Assembly: GCA_963281155.1 (NCBI GenBank)
Contig: CAUJLY010000001.1
Location: 6,076,001-6,140,000 of the forward strand
Direction: 5' to 3'
DNA from: Rhabditophanes sp. KR3021
Taxonomy: Eukaryota > Nematoda > Chromadorea > Rhabditida > Alloionematidae
Length of the DNA: 64,000 bases
Of this stretch, positions 1 to 11,317 are shown piece by piece. A model generated the notes under the pieces. The model was not told where the DNA came from. It made no database searches and saw only the letters and a list, made by a program, of their open reading frames with translations. The translations under genes were made by a program, and so were the position numbers. Every line of letters begins with the position of its first letter. Position 1 is the first letter of the stretch.

Positions 1-1305
1 TATCCAGAGAATGTTGAAGCTTGTTCCAAGAAGAACGCCTTTGATTGCACCGGGATCAAGAATGGATTCATTACGCAGTCCAAATGTTCCTCCGCATATG
101 CAAGCTGCAAAAATGGAAGTATCGAAATGAAGAGAAAATGTTCTGAAGAGCTAGCTTTTGATGTTACGAAAAGCGCATGTATCCCCAAACCATTGCTTGA
201 ATCCTGTAGTGAAGAAGTTGTGGAAAAAGACAAATTCTGTGTCGGAAAGAAGGATGGTGGTTATGGAGATGAGTGTGCTGATTTCTTTAATGTCTGTGGA
301 GAAGGAAGACACATCATCATTGAATGCGGACGTGGGCTCAAACTAAACTCAAAGACAATGAAATGTGCTCCAATTAAGTCTATGGAACATTGCAATAATG
401 ATATTCTGAGACTTGACGATGGTGTTGATGTTTGTAAGAACAATCCTAGGCCACTGGCTGGACTTGGAATCTGCCAAAGTGAATTCGTTTTATGTCAAAA
501 AGTCGGAGATAGAATAAGCGGTCATTGTGAAGAAGGTCAAGTGTTCGATGAGCAAGTAATTCGGTGTGTCTCTTTGAAGTCTTGTCAAGCTAAATATGGA
601 TTGAAGGGAGGAAATGAAACAATCGCGACAAAGGCCGAATATCTAAACAAGAATGTTTCTGCTGTCATTACCATTGATCCTGTCTGTGAAAAGAAAGAAA
701 ACTCCTACATTTCAATGGGTCCTTGTAAAAGAGAATACTTCGAATGTATTAAATCTAACGCTGTAAGAAGAATTTGCGATGAAGGGAAAGTATTTGTAGG
801 GAGATTGAGTAGATGTGCTTTCAAGGTACTTTCTGACGATTGTGAAATACCATCTGCCGTCAATAATACAGCTTCTGATTCAGTGATTAAACAATATGAT
901 GCTGAAACATTCTGTAGCGACAAGAAGGATTCTCAATATCGCCATCCAAGTAATTGCTCAGTTGTGATTCAGTGTGTAGCTAAAACTCCTTTCCTGTACT
1001 ATTCATGCTCACCTGGACTAGTCTTTGATGAAAGCACTCAAAAATGTGATTATGCTCAAAAATTCTCATCTTGTAGTGGAAGTTCTGTACTCACTTTAGA
1101 TGAATTGTCGTCGACTGTAACATCTACGTGTGAAATGTCTTCTCACGGATCGTATATTCCGGATAAGAGTGATTGCACCAAATTTTACCGATGTGTTTGG
1201 GGCAAAATTGTGGAAAAGAAATGTCCTCCGGGAACTGTATTCAATACGAAGTTTTCAGTCTGTGATTATCCTTCATCGACTTTATCGTGTTCAAAAACAA
1301 ATTAA
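1..1305 (+). CDS. Chitin-binding (peritrophin-A/CBM14) repeat protein, 5' partial
   Basis: An open frame runs from base 1 to a TAA at 1303-1305, so the start lies outside the window; 434 residues are visible. The protein is cysteine-rich and repeats the CBM14/peritrophin-A pattern at least six times: a Cys, a spaced Cys before an aromatic such as FFNVC or FYRC, then C.xG..F/L......C. The last repeat is clearest, with CTKFYRCVWGK and CPPGTVFN. Such proteins are secreted and bind chitin in cuticle, gut lining or eggshell, each domain held by three disulfides. No membrane segment is seen at the C-terminus. AATAAA-like signals follow near 1399. The fold is confident; the tissue role is not visible. 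Confidence 0.85.
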   Translation, partial: YPENVEACSKKNAFDCTGIKNGFITQSKCSSAYASCKNGSIEMKRKCSEELAFDVTKSACIPKPLLESCSEEVVEKDKFCVGKKDGGYGDECADFFNVCGEGRHIIIECGRGLKLNSKTMKCAPIKSMEHCNNDILRLDDGVDVCKNNPRPLAGLGICQSEFVLCQKVGDRISGHCEEGQVFDEQVIRCVSLKSCQAKYGLKGGNETIATKAEYLNKNVSAVITIDPVCEKKENSYISMGPCKREYFECIKSNAVRRICDEGKVFVGRLSRCAFKVLSDDCEIPSAVNNTASDSVIKQYDAETFCSDKKDSQYRHPSNCSVVIQCVAKTPFLYYSCSPGLVFDESTQKCDYAQKFSSCSGSSVLTLDELSSTVTSTCEMSSHGSYIPDKSDCTKFYRCVWGKIVEKKCPPGTVFNTKFSVCDYPSSTLSCSKTN

Positions 1306-1988
1306 TTGTATAATAGATTAATGTCCAAATTAATATCATGAAAAAGAAACTATATATCATATTCAGTAATGTTTAATACAATGTTATGAAATAATTATAA
1401 ATAAATTTATTTTAATTCCATTTTGTATTTAATGTAAATGTTTTTGAGCTTTAGTAATGTGTTGAAAAATCCAAATTATTTTGCATAACATTGTAAGTTA
1501 CATAATATTACACTTCGAATTAAGGCCAATTGAAAATTACCAAGTATTTGCTTATTATTTAAGTTTCTTAATTTTTATATTTATTCAATTAGTTATTTTT
1601 TATATTTATTCAATTAGTTATTTTTTATATTTATTCAATTAGTTATTTTTTACATTTATTCAATTAGTTATTTTTTATATTTATCCAATTAATTATTTTT
1701 AAAGCAATTTTAAAGAGTTGTCTCTATAACATTATTAAAATTACTCGCCTCGGACACATCATGTTGTTCCTTATTTGTTTACCGTTTGGAAAGAAGTACA
1801 CGTTTGCAATAATCTCGACTTGATTTAAGAAGTGGGAAAATGATGGAGAAGTTGTTTTTATTGTGGTAAAGTTGGTAATTATTTGTCTCAATCAAAAATC
1901 ATTACCATAATTGAATGTATTCGCTATTGTTATGTTATATTAAAGGAAGATATTTAGTTGTTAATTGTTTTCTATTTTAGATAATCTC
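1306..1988. other. Intergenic gap with AT-rich minisatellite
   Basis: No coding sequence seen. It holds the 3' end of the chitin-binding gene, the 25-bp tandem repeat listed separately, and a pyrimidine-rich acceptor ending at 1980 that precedes the next start codon by 8 nt. Confidence 0.6.
1571..1700. repeat. 25-bp tandem repeat, five copies
   Basis: The core TTTATTCAATTAGTTATTTT recurs with exact 25-bp spacing (TATTCAATT or a one-base variant at about 1582, 1607, 1632, 1657 and 1682). The last copy has two substitutions. AT-rich minisatellite in an intergenic region. Confidence 0.9.
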
Positions 1989-4165
1989 ATGGCCAATTAT
2001 TCAATATCTTCGTCGCGAATGACATTATCCGGAATGAAAGACGTCCAGCAAATATCCCCTGACTCATCTTCTTCGAGCAAGGACTCTGGCTTGAATTCGA
2101 GGCATAATGATTGTCAGACTCCTCTTCGTTCCTTCCACACTCAAAATATCGGCGCATCATCAACTCCCCTCCCCTGCATTGTTTCACCTAATCAGCATTC
2201 AATGACGCAACGATTACTTCAGGACGAAAGCAAGATATTATCTGATAAGGAAGGTTCCTTTGTTTCCGAAGATTCGACCAAAGAAAACAACATTCAGAGG
2301 AGGCCTAACAATGCAGCGACTAACACTACCAGGTTTCTCAAAGCAATGAGAACTTCTGATTTAAAGGATGTTTTTGCAGAAAGTGACACTTTATTTGCTA
2401 AACCAAATAATGAAAATCATCAGATATGCAACAAAAAAGTGGCCGACCTTCAAAATGAGAATAAAAATCTTGAAACCAAAATAGTAAGTCCAAATAAATT
2501 AAATTAATATTGTCTTTTTAGAGAGAACTGGAGAAAACAGTCGATAAGTTGTTACAAGATGAAAGTGCAAAAGAAATGAAAATCAGTGTCTTAGAGACTA
2601 ACAAAGCAACTTTGGCTGAAGTCAGTAAGCAGGCAACGATTAACGAGGAAGAGTTGAAAACGATAAGAAACAATTATGCTCAGAGTAAAGACGAAGTTGT
2701 CAATTTGAAGACTCGCCTAAAGAGTATGGAGACTTTCAAACAACAAAAGGAAAAGGAAATTAATGATTTAAAAGATAGTCTCCTTTCCCTACAAAAAGAT
2801 GCCGGAAACAATAGTATGGAGGATCCATCAAAGAAGAAATTGGTCGCTTTACAAAAAAAGTTCGAAGAAGCAAAAGTGCTTATTTCTAAGCTCGAAGAGG
2901 AAAGAAACATGTTTAATGATGAAAATCAGGACTTAAAGAAAAATCTTGAGAACAAAGAAATTGTCATTGAAAAGTTGAAAAGTGAAGGAGATGTTTGGAG
3001 AGAAGAGTGTTCGGATACTAAAAATAAGCTTACTACAATTGAGAAGAAATACTTCGCAGAAAAGAAATCGAAAGACATCTCTGGGTACATGGCCAAACAA
3101 GCTGCGGACGAAAAACAGATTAGAAGTTTACTCGAGGAAAGGAAGGTTCTTCAAGATAAACTTGATAAAGAAATGGCTGACAGGAAAAATCAATCTGCGG
3201 CTGGCGATGTTACGAATGGTTTTTTTGGAACTTCTGGAAATGCTTCAATCTTCAACAACTATCATGAAACTGTTAACAAATTCAAGATCAGTGTGGAACA
3301 AGTTAAAGACGCTCTTCATGGCATAGATAAATTCAAGTCTAATTTTGGTGGAACAAAGCAGAAAATTATTGAAAATACCGTTGCTAAGTATGACGATGTT
3401 ATGATAAACAAGATGTCACAGCTTACGATGGCTTTAACTATTATGAAGAACCTGTGCAAAATCCTAAAAGATGATGTTCATATTCTCAAGTTGGAAAATA
3501 CCGAATTAATCGAGTTCAAGAAAGAGACCATTGATGAAATGTTAAAGATTGGTGAAGCTTGCAAGATTAGGTTTGGTAATGATTCAGATCCAAGACATTT
3601 CTGGAACTTAATCTCTAAGTATATTAATCAAACTAAAGAAGAGACGACTCAAATTAGCAATGGGGTTAGAACCCTAAGAGAAAAGGAAGTTTTCCCAAAC
3701 CCAAAACGACAAATCTTTGGTAAAAACGACATAATGTCCCCAATTCGCGAGACTGCAGTTTCAACACCACAATCATTAAGTAACGAAACATTTACGAAAA
3801 TGATGGAAGCTTATGAGCAAGCCATGTCTGACTTATCATCAAGAGATGGAGATATTAAAGGTCTTAAACACGTGATTAAGATCAACGAATCTAATGCCAC
3901 TAAAGATATTCAACAAGCTAATGATACTATTAAAGTAATAAAATTAGAAGTTGCTACCAAAGAAAATTTATTGAAGGAGATGCATGAGCGGCTAATTATT
4001 GTCATGAAAAATGAGAAAAAAGCAAAATGTATTGTCAAGAAGTTATCTGAATGTATGATTAACCATTTCAATCTTCATCATAAAAATATGGAGGTAGGCC
4101 AAAGTGCTTATCAGTTTTATTCAATTGTTAAACATGCTACTAACTTATTAGGCAAGAAAAAGTAA
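1989..4165 (+). CDS. Large coiled-coil protein of unknown function
   Basis: Two exons, 1989-2483 and 2522-4165, joined by a 38-bp GTAAGT...TTTTAG intron in phase 0, giving about 712 residues. The ATG at 1989 is chosen because a strong acceptor (TTCTATTTTAG) ends at 1980; the upstream in-frame ATG at 1965 lies inside that acceptor tract. Residues 1-140 are Ser/Thr/Pro-rich and disordered-looking. From about residue 155 to 390, and again near the C-terminus, the sequence is highly charged with heptad-like Leu/Ile/Lys/Glu patterns typical of long coiled coils. A central block (NNYHETVNKFKISVEQ) is less charged. Cytoskeletal, centrosomal or synaptonemal proteins look like this, but I recognise no family. 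Confidence 0.75.
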
Positions 4166-4329
4166 TTTTTTAATATTTTGTATATTCTTTTTAAATAGAA
4201 ACAAATAAATTGTTTGTCCATTTCGTTCGCTTTTAAGTTATTTTAAATACATACAGCCGTGGTAGTTAAGTATTGAAGTTGTAGCAGGATTTTATTAAAT
4301 GTTGTCTCTTAGTAGCTTAATATGCCTTG

Positions 4330-4447
4330 ATAATTTAGATAAAATATCACGATTTGGCAATTTAAATAAAATATCAGGATTTGACAATTTAAATAAAATA
4401 TCACGATTTAGCAATTTAAATAAAATATCACGATTTGACAATTTAAT
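4330..4447. repeat. 27-bp minisatellite, about 4.3 copies
   Basis: Units of 27 bp containing AATTTAAATAAAATATCA then (C/G)GATTT(G/A) repeat about four times with few changes. Because 27 is a multiple of three, the repeat keeps an artificial open frame (NLNKISRFD repeats, 4299-4499). I regard it as non-coding. Confidence 0.85.
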
Positions 4448-4927
4448 GAAGACATCGCTTTCGCAAGTCTCGAAACACCCTATAATGCATGATTTTTGAA
4501 AATCTTTTATTTTAAATTTGTTTTGACTATTTTGTTGAATTGTTAAGGGGCTACAATTTAGGATTAAGAAACATCATACATTTCTAGCAATCCTTTAATC
4601 TCATTATATAGACTTATACATAAATAAAAAAACTTTTGTATCTTTTATTAGGTAACCAACTGCATATCACCACTGCGTGTATTTCACTTTATACCTTGCA
4701 AAATTAGTAAAAGCCATTATTCGTTTTTACAAAGGTCCGTAAGAAATCGTATGAAAGCCCTATGAGTGTACATTCATGCACAAAGAAAATTATTAAGTTT
4801 GGATAAATACTTTATTTGATATTAGAAGGGTTAAATGTTATTTGTAATATAAAAATTAATCAATTTAAGAAGATATTCTTGAAAATCATATGTTTTCAAT
4901 GGTACTTTTGTTCTAAAAAATGCATAC

Positions 4928-5762
4928 TTATACCATTTGTATGCACATATCATCTGTTGTTTCATCGACATCATTGAGTTTTCTTTTCCTTTTTCCAGAT
5001 CCATTGCCATTTAAAATAGCATGCTCATCATTGTAATTAGCAAAAATATATTTCTATACAATAATCAAAAATTATTATGTAATAGTGTAATTTTATAAAT
5101 TACCTCATTTAATTTAGCATACTCGGAGTGTCCTTGTTCCATACGAAATATTGTCAAAATCCAGTACATAGGAACTGATGAGACAAAGAATATTAAAGCT
5201 AATAATGCAGTTAAGGTACATTGCCCAATTTTAAAGAACGTCTGCTCATATTGACATATGCTACTTCCGTAATTGAAAGGTGTATAAAAAAAACATAGAG
5301 TAATAACAATTACATTCGATAAAATCAAGATTACAGTAGCGAGTATTATAGAAATGAAACCTATATTGGTGTTTTTGTCTATCAGGAATGCATACCGACT
5401 TGGGGAGACGCTGAAATACATTAAATAAAATGATTTTTGAACTAGGATAAAACGTACACTTTAAAATTGTAAGGTGAAAGGCAAATTTCGCAAATTCTAT
5501 TTCCTTCGCCTTCAGCCGATTTTATCCATTTTTCAATACAATATGTGTGATAAAAACCAGATGAACCACTACATTTGCATGCACTTATCAATTTTGATCC
5601 ATATTTGTTACCCTCCCCAAAAGCTCCAGAATCTTCGCCAGAATAACAAACACGACATATAGCTTTTGATAAGTCAAATGTACTATCACTCAAGTCGGCA
5701 TTTTCCTAAAAATCGTATTAACTTAGATTATAACTCATATTACTTACTTTATCTTTCATCAT
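4928..5762 (-). CDS. MARCH-type membrane RING-CH E3 ubiquitin ligase
   Basis: Four exons on the minus strand: 5762-5748, 5705-5458, 5410-5104 and 5053-4928, all with GT-AG introns of 41-50 bp and matching phases (231 residues). The first exon encodes only MMKDK. Residues about 19-80 form a RINGv (C4HC3) domain: ICRVC, then CKCSGSSGFYHTYCIEKW, then ICEICLSPY. Two hydrophobic segments follow (around residues 95-125 and 150-175) with a short extracytoplasmic loop, then a basic cytosolic tail containing KRKRK. This is the layout of MARCH2/3/8-like ligases, which ubiquitinate membrane cargo in endosomes and plasma membrane. The exact paralogue cannot be fixed. Confidence 0.85.
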
Positions 5763-6641
5763 TTGTTACTAGATATTTGGTTGTTCAGTGGTTAGTTGTA
5801 GTAAATATATTGCTCTAAATGAATGAGCGTGAGCTTACAAGGGATCATCCCAATAAGTACAAATCTATTTAAGACAAACGATGATTATAATATAATGACG
5901 ACTTAAAATAAACTAGGCAGTGAATAAACTTATAAAACTTCTTCTCTTCAATCATTACCTGGCACGGCTTTTCTCATTTAGATGAGCGTTTCTTCTTTCC
6001 TGCTGAAAGAAGGCATTTTTGGACAAAAAGACTTTTTTGGTGGAGCAAATTATGATAACTAATTTTATTAAAAAAGGTGTTCCTAGCCCGAGATAAGGTC
6101 ATTCAAATAAAACCTTTTGTACACATTTTGTAGTCAGCCATTAGCAATACATGGATTTTATTAAAGATTTTGTATATTTAATCGTATGACCACATATTAA
6201 ATCTTTTTCCGAAAACCCAACTTTAGACTTCCCTTTTCGAACTCCGATGCATTTGCCAAAAACTGAAAGTAGCACTAGATTTTGCTTAGAATTCTCTACT
6301 AACTTCATTAATCGCCGCTCTTACGAGTCATTTTACAAAATAATGAAAAAAATATTATTTTTTGTGTAATAATTTCAAAAGAGCCAAAAGAAGTTTACAT
6401 TAATCAAAGCTCTTATGTAGAAAGAGAACAGCTCATTTGAGTAAAGATAATCCACTTCCAAGACAATGATAAAGAAAAGAAATTTTTAAAAATGCATTCC
6501 GTATGTGGCATCAGAATTAAATAAGACAAGAATACACAAAAAGGATTGTTAAATAATAATTATTCATTTAAATATAAAATATGGTTGATTGTTTAAATAT
6601 ATAATTTATGACAAATATTTATCGCTGAAGTGCATTTTTGA
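5763..6641. other. Intergenic, no gene seen
   Basis: An 879-bp stretch upstream of the MARCH gene and downstream of the Hrs-like gene. Only short open frames without splice support; AT-rich; it presumably holds the MARCH promoter. Confidence 0.5.
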
Positions 6642-7957
6642 TTAATCAAATGAAATCAAATCAGTGTCTTCATTGCTTTGGACCGGCGGCGGTTGAATAT
6701 TTTGTGGGAGTGATTGAAGTTGTTGGACCGGTGGATGTGGTTGTTGGTGATTATTGTGTTGGGGTTGTTGATGGATATTTTGTGGTAAAGGTTGCTGATG
6801 GATAATTTGTGCCAATAGTTGCTCTTTAGGAGCGTTGCCTGGTATTTGATTTTCCAAACCATTATTCACATGTTCTTGAATCTGTCCATTAGCCACCGCT
6901 TGATGTTGAGTTTGACCATTTACCATCGGTTGATGTTGAATTGTTCCATTCTGACGAAGGTCTTCATTGACACCGAAATTTCCTTCAACTCGTTGAGCAG
7001 CATATTGCGGTCCATTTTGATAAAAGTTTCCAGATGGTCCGACGGTTAGAGGTGAACTATTGTTAGGCTGAGCTTGATTGTGGAATCCCAGCTGATCATT
7101 TCTTACAGGAAATTGTGCTACACGATTTACTTCACCATTACCTTCAAACTTAGGCTCGTTTTGAGTTGGAGGTTGTTGCCACATCTGTTGTTGTGGATGC
7201 GGCGGATACGCTCCTTGTGGTCCGTAGTTATAACTATTTCTATTTTCATACTCAGCAAAACGAGGATCGAAGTTTGGAGGCATTTGATTGTATTGATTCC
7301 CATTCGAACTCACATGGTTTTGTGGGTAATTACCGGCTATTTGAAAATTATTTGGCTCCATTATACCAAACCTTTGCAGACATTGCTGGCGATGTTGTAA
7401 AAGCATCACCTCTTTCATCTTTCTTAGGTCACTGATCTTCTTAGTTTTTTGTTGCTGAAGAAGTTGGTGTTGAGCTGTCTTGCGAGCATATTCCTCCTTT
7501 TTGTGCTCGTCTCGCAAGACATCTATCGCCTGTCTCGCTTCGCGAATTTGATCAATCTTATCTTGAAAAGAATCGTAGTAATCCCGATCATGATCGACTT
7601 TCGTAATTCTTCCATGTGTCTCCCCATGTATCTCTGTTAGCTGGCAAAACATCTTTTGAGCGGCCCTGTCACTTCCAACCGGTCTTCTGCGTGCATTCAA
7701 CAGTGTAATCCGATTTTGAAGAGCATTAACCTGTAAAATCATGAGTCAGCATTCATTGTGTAGATCAATAAACAACTTACATGCTCCATAACGTTAGCAC
7801 ACCATGCCATTGTTTCAGGAAAGTTGTTATTCACTTTCGGCATGGCAACTTTGTCTTTTGACTCAGACATCTGATAAACATCACTCATAGCAGGAGCAGA
7901 TGGCAAAATATACTGGCCATCATATAACTCATCATTGCCATACTTTCTCATAGACAT
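6642..7957 (-). CDS. HGS: ESCRT-0 Hrs/HGS-like protein lacking VHS, FYVE and UIM
   Basis: Two exons, 7957-7781 and 7730-6642, around a 50-bp intron (phase 0), 421 residues. The C-terminal half matches the Hrs coiled-coil region: YYDSFQDKIDQIREARQAID aligns with the YYE.LQDKLAQIRDAR.AL block, followed by a Gln/Pro-rich tail ending in LISFD, the clathrin-box motif with which Hrs ends. Known Hrs proteins (about 780 residues) begin with VHS, FYVE and UIM domains; none is present. Only about 210 bp separate this start from the divergent NRDE2 start. An acceptor (ATTTCAG) sits 7 nt upstream of the ATG, so either the mRNA is trans-spliced here or a remote 5' exon exists. Identity is firm; the 5' end is not. 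Confidence 0.8.
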
Positions 7958-8169
7958 TCTTAAACTGAAATATAAAGTAATGTTAATAGTTGTTACTTTT
8001 TTCCTTATTGAAATTGATGTAACGCACGCAAGCACTTGTTTATGTAATCAACAAGAATGTTTCGCAATGGTCACTAAGCGACTATATGGATTAACATTGG
8101 AACAAAGTGTCTATTATATTTGCACCATTTAGCTTGACACGTATATTATAATTTTTATTAATTATTCAA

Positions 8170-11100
8170 ATGTCCTTGTTTCCTCAATATGCGGAAGACA
8201 GTAAGAAGGACAAAGCTTGTTCTTCTAATAAACAAGATTTAGCAAAGAAGTTTCCATTCTTCGGTAAGAAAGATTTAACTAATAAGTTTCCTTTCTTTGC
8301 TAAAAAAGAACCCGAATTAATTACATTAAGTGATGATGATGGCAATTTGTCCGACAAAGGGGGAAATATGGCAGCAGTTTCTAAGTTGCTGGATCAAGAT
8401 TCGGAGAGAAAAGCACGAAAGAAGCGTGAAAAAAAGGAAAAAAAGAAGCTGGAACAAAGTAAGCGCAGAAAAGGCCGTAAGAGAACTTACTCATCTTCTA
8501 GTGCTGAAGAAGTAGTTGTAAAGGTAAGCAAAATATCATACGTAATTATTATATTCGTTTATAGAAAGATGAAAAATGGTGTTTCCTACGAAGATGTGAA
8601 ATAAAGGAGGCGAATGTTTCTTTTTTCGTTAAAGACACTCGACCAGACAAGTCAAACTTTCAATACAACGGTATGAATGCTCGATATGTACCATTGGTCT
8701 ACAAAAAGACATTCAATATTTGTGGATTACGAAATTTTCAACTAACGCAAAATTATCTGACGCCTGTAACTTCTAAAAACGACTACCGTTATTATACTGC
8801 AAGTAGGACGAAATCAAAACAGGATGAGAAAGTTGAAAAGATGGTTAGGCGCAAAAAGATAGATACACTAACTTCTTTTGTTCCATTGTCATTAAAGGAT
8901 GAAGAATACATGGAAAGTGAAGATTGCCAGACAATTGCTCAGACCATCAATCAAAAGTTGTCTAAAAATCCAAATGATATTGAAGGTTGGCTGGAGTTTA
9001 TAAAGATTCAAAAAGACTTGTTAAATGAAAATGGAAAAGCTGTTTCCCAAACTGTTATTGAAGAAAGAACATTAGCAATCATTGATAGGGCATTAAGGTT
9101 AAATGGAAGTAGTATCGCTTTGAAGAAAGAAAAGTTAATGCATTTATACAAAATGGGTAATATGGATGTATTCTTGAAACAATGGAATATGATATTAATT
9201 CAACACATGAATAGTTTGGAGTTATGGTCGTCTTTTTTCGAAATTATTCTTCATGATATGCGGTCTTTTAGAACAACCTATTGCATGCAATTGATGGATT
9301 ACTGCTTCGAAAAATTGTACAATATTCATAAAAAAATTACCCTCACTCATCAAGCTGAAGCAGGGACGCTGAATTTTCTTGCTAATCTGTTGTACAAAAG
9401 AGTTGCATTATTATTTCAAACAGATCGTACTGAATGTGGAGTTGCAATTATTCAGGCGTTTATCGAATTTCACTATTTTATGCCTGATTCTTTAAAGTTG
9501 TATCCCATGGCAGTCAGGAAAAAGGAATTTGAAAAGTATTGGAGCAACAACAATCCAAAAATTGGCATTTCAAATGGATGGAAGCATTCTCTTTCTGTTG
9601 ATCAGAGTTCCTTGAATCTGACAGATTATTACCAGTTAGAAGATCAACTATGCCACCAACTAGTTGATCTAGATGTTCCAGAGTCGTGGGTGCAGATAGA
9701 AAAGTTTAGACAGAAGCTAAATTGGCTGCCCATCGCAACAAATCAACACTCGATTGATGACGACAATTTCGATACTGACAGAAGAGTATCATTTGACGAT
9801 GTTAAATGTGTATTGTTTGAATTTGATGAGACAAAAGACACGGTTTTGTTTAAATTATTAAAATTGTTATCTATCGATGCTTGTACAAAAGCAGATGAAG
9901 ATTTTGAATGTTTGCCCGATATACTAAAATCTTTCGAGGTGTTTCCGGCCTTTGAAGAAGAAACTTTACATGGATCTCTACCATTTGTGGACAAGTTACT
10001 ACAGACCCTCATCGAAGAAACAACTGGAGAATTGAAACAAAAATTAATAGTAGCCAAGATAGTGACGTCAATAAAATTGATAAAGAAAGATAAAAACTAT
10101 GAAAGTTGTGCGAATGACATCGCTAAACATATTTTGAAACAAATGCTTGCTCAACCTCTCTATAATACTCCCATTAATGCTTGTATAATGGCTGAAGAAC
10201 TGTTTAAATTAGGTATCGTCAAGATAGCTCTCAAGTTGGCAAGATCTTACCTAGATACAATAAAGTGCAATTTGTTTGAGATATCAGATAGAAAGGAAAG
10301 AAATGCATACATTAGAATTTCCATGAATGTAATCAACTGGTCGGAGGATAAAAGTAACTTAATGGCGTATCTAGCATTGAAAGGAAACCTTTATGAATTC
10401 AAGCCAAGTTCTAGTGTCGACCTTATCAACGGCAGAAGAAAATGGATGTCGATTGCTAAGAGATTAGATGAATGTGTTGAAAACTGGATAGGAAATGAAT
10501 TTTCAATGTTGACATCACTCAATATGCAGTACATATATTTAGTTGGGAGAAGAATAAATGACATCGACGACTATATAGATCGAATCAAGTCTACTATTCC
10601 TAAAGAAAGATCTCGAGCGTTGGAGTTGATTTATGAAAGACAATTAAAATTGCACAAGCTATTTCTTAAAGAAAATCCACACAAGTCACCAATTACTTAC
10701 AAAAAGTTATTGGAAAGAGTTGTTCATGAATTCCCTGATAATATAGGAGTGTTAAAAGCATTTGTAGATGAAAATATCTCTGGTAACTCTTTGAATATGC
10801 ATCATACTTTATCTGCACTACCGACATCGTCAATATGCAAAAATATTGCTTCAATTTATGGCGAATGGAAAAGATATGAAAATATATTAAAAGTCGTTGA
10901 CGTTGACGCTAATTTTTCACCGGATTTTTGTCAGCTACGAAGAAGTATTGAAATAAATTGTGAAATTGTTGTCAAGAAAACATTAGATGCTTCACTTTGG
11001 AGAATTTTGTTACTGTTAGAGCATCAAAATGGGCACGAGTCTAATATTTCGTCTGTTTTTCTAAAGGGATTAGATTCATCAGTTTGGAGTAAAGCCTTCC

Positions 11101-11213
11101 TAATGGACTACATTCTTTTGCACAAAAAAGACTTTCACAATATTATTCAGCTATTTTTTGAAAAAGAAATACGTGTTCGTTGTTTAGTTGAAGAAATTCC
11201 TTTGTTACTATAA
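8170..11213 (+). CDS. NRDE2: NRDE2-like nuclear RNA-surveillance protein
   Basis: Two exons, 8170-8523 and 8565-11213 (41-bp intron, phase 0), 1000 residues. The start MSLFPQYAEDS resembles the N-terminus of NRDE2. A Lys/Arg-rich nuclear stretch with KKREKKEKKK follows at about 78-105, then the FVKDTRPDKSNFQYN block (VDKKPDP.NW.Y in vertebrate NRDE2). HAT/TPR-like helical repeats fill the rest (for example NPNDIEGWLEFIKIQKDL). The C-terminus EKEIRVRCLVEEIPLLL matches the family ending. NRDE2 regulates the MTR4-exosome in vertebrates and is required for nuclear RNAi in nematodes. The N-terminus has a duplicated KKFPFFGKK / NKFPFFAKK motif. It may be the first cistron of a pair with TVP23, since no AATAAA precedes the next start 105 bp on. 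Confidence 0.9.
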
Positions 11214-11317
11214 ACTTACTTTTCTTTTACCTTATTCCTTGGTGCGCGTCATTTTCGCATATAATATTTAAATACGATTCTTCATAAATCATTACAAATT
11301 ATTATAGATTTCAAAAA
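11214..11317 (+). promoter_or_regulatory. Short NRDE2-TVP23 intercistronic gap with acceptor
   Basis: A 104-bp gap between same-strand genes. It has a pyrimidine-rich start, no AATAAA, and an AATTATTATAG acceptor-like site 9 nt before the TVP23 ATG. Compatible with an operon junction resolved by trans-splicing; inference only. Confidence 0.35.

Noticed and set aside
4299..4499. Open frame of NLNKISRFD repeats
   Set aside because: Product of a 27-bp minisatellite whose period is a multiple of three; no splice or regulatory support.
7074..7435. Plus-strand frames opposite the Hrs-like gene
   Set aside because: Antisense shadows of the Gln/Pro-rich Hrs coding region.
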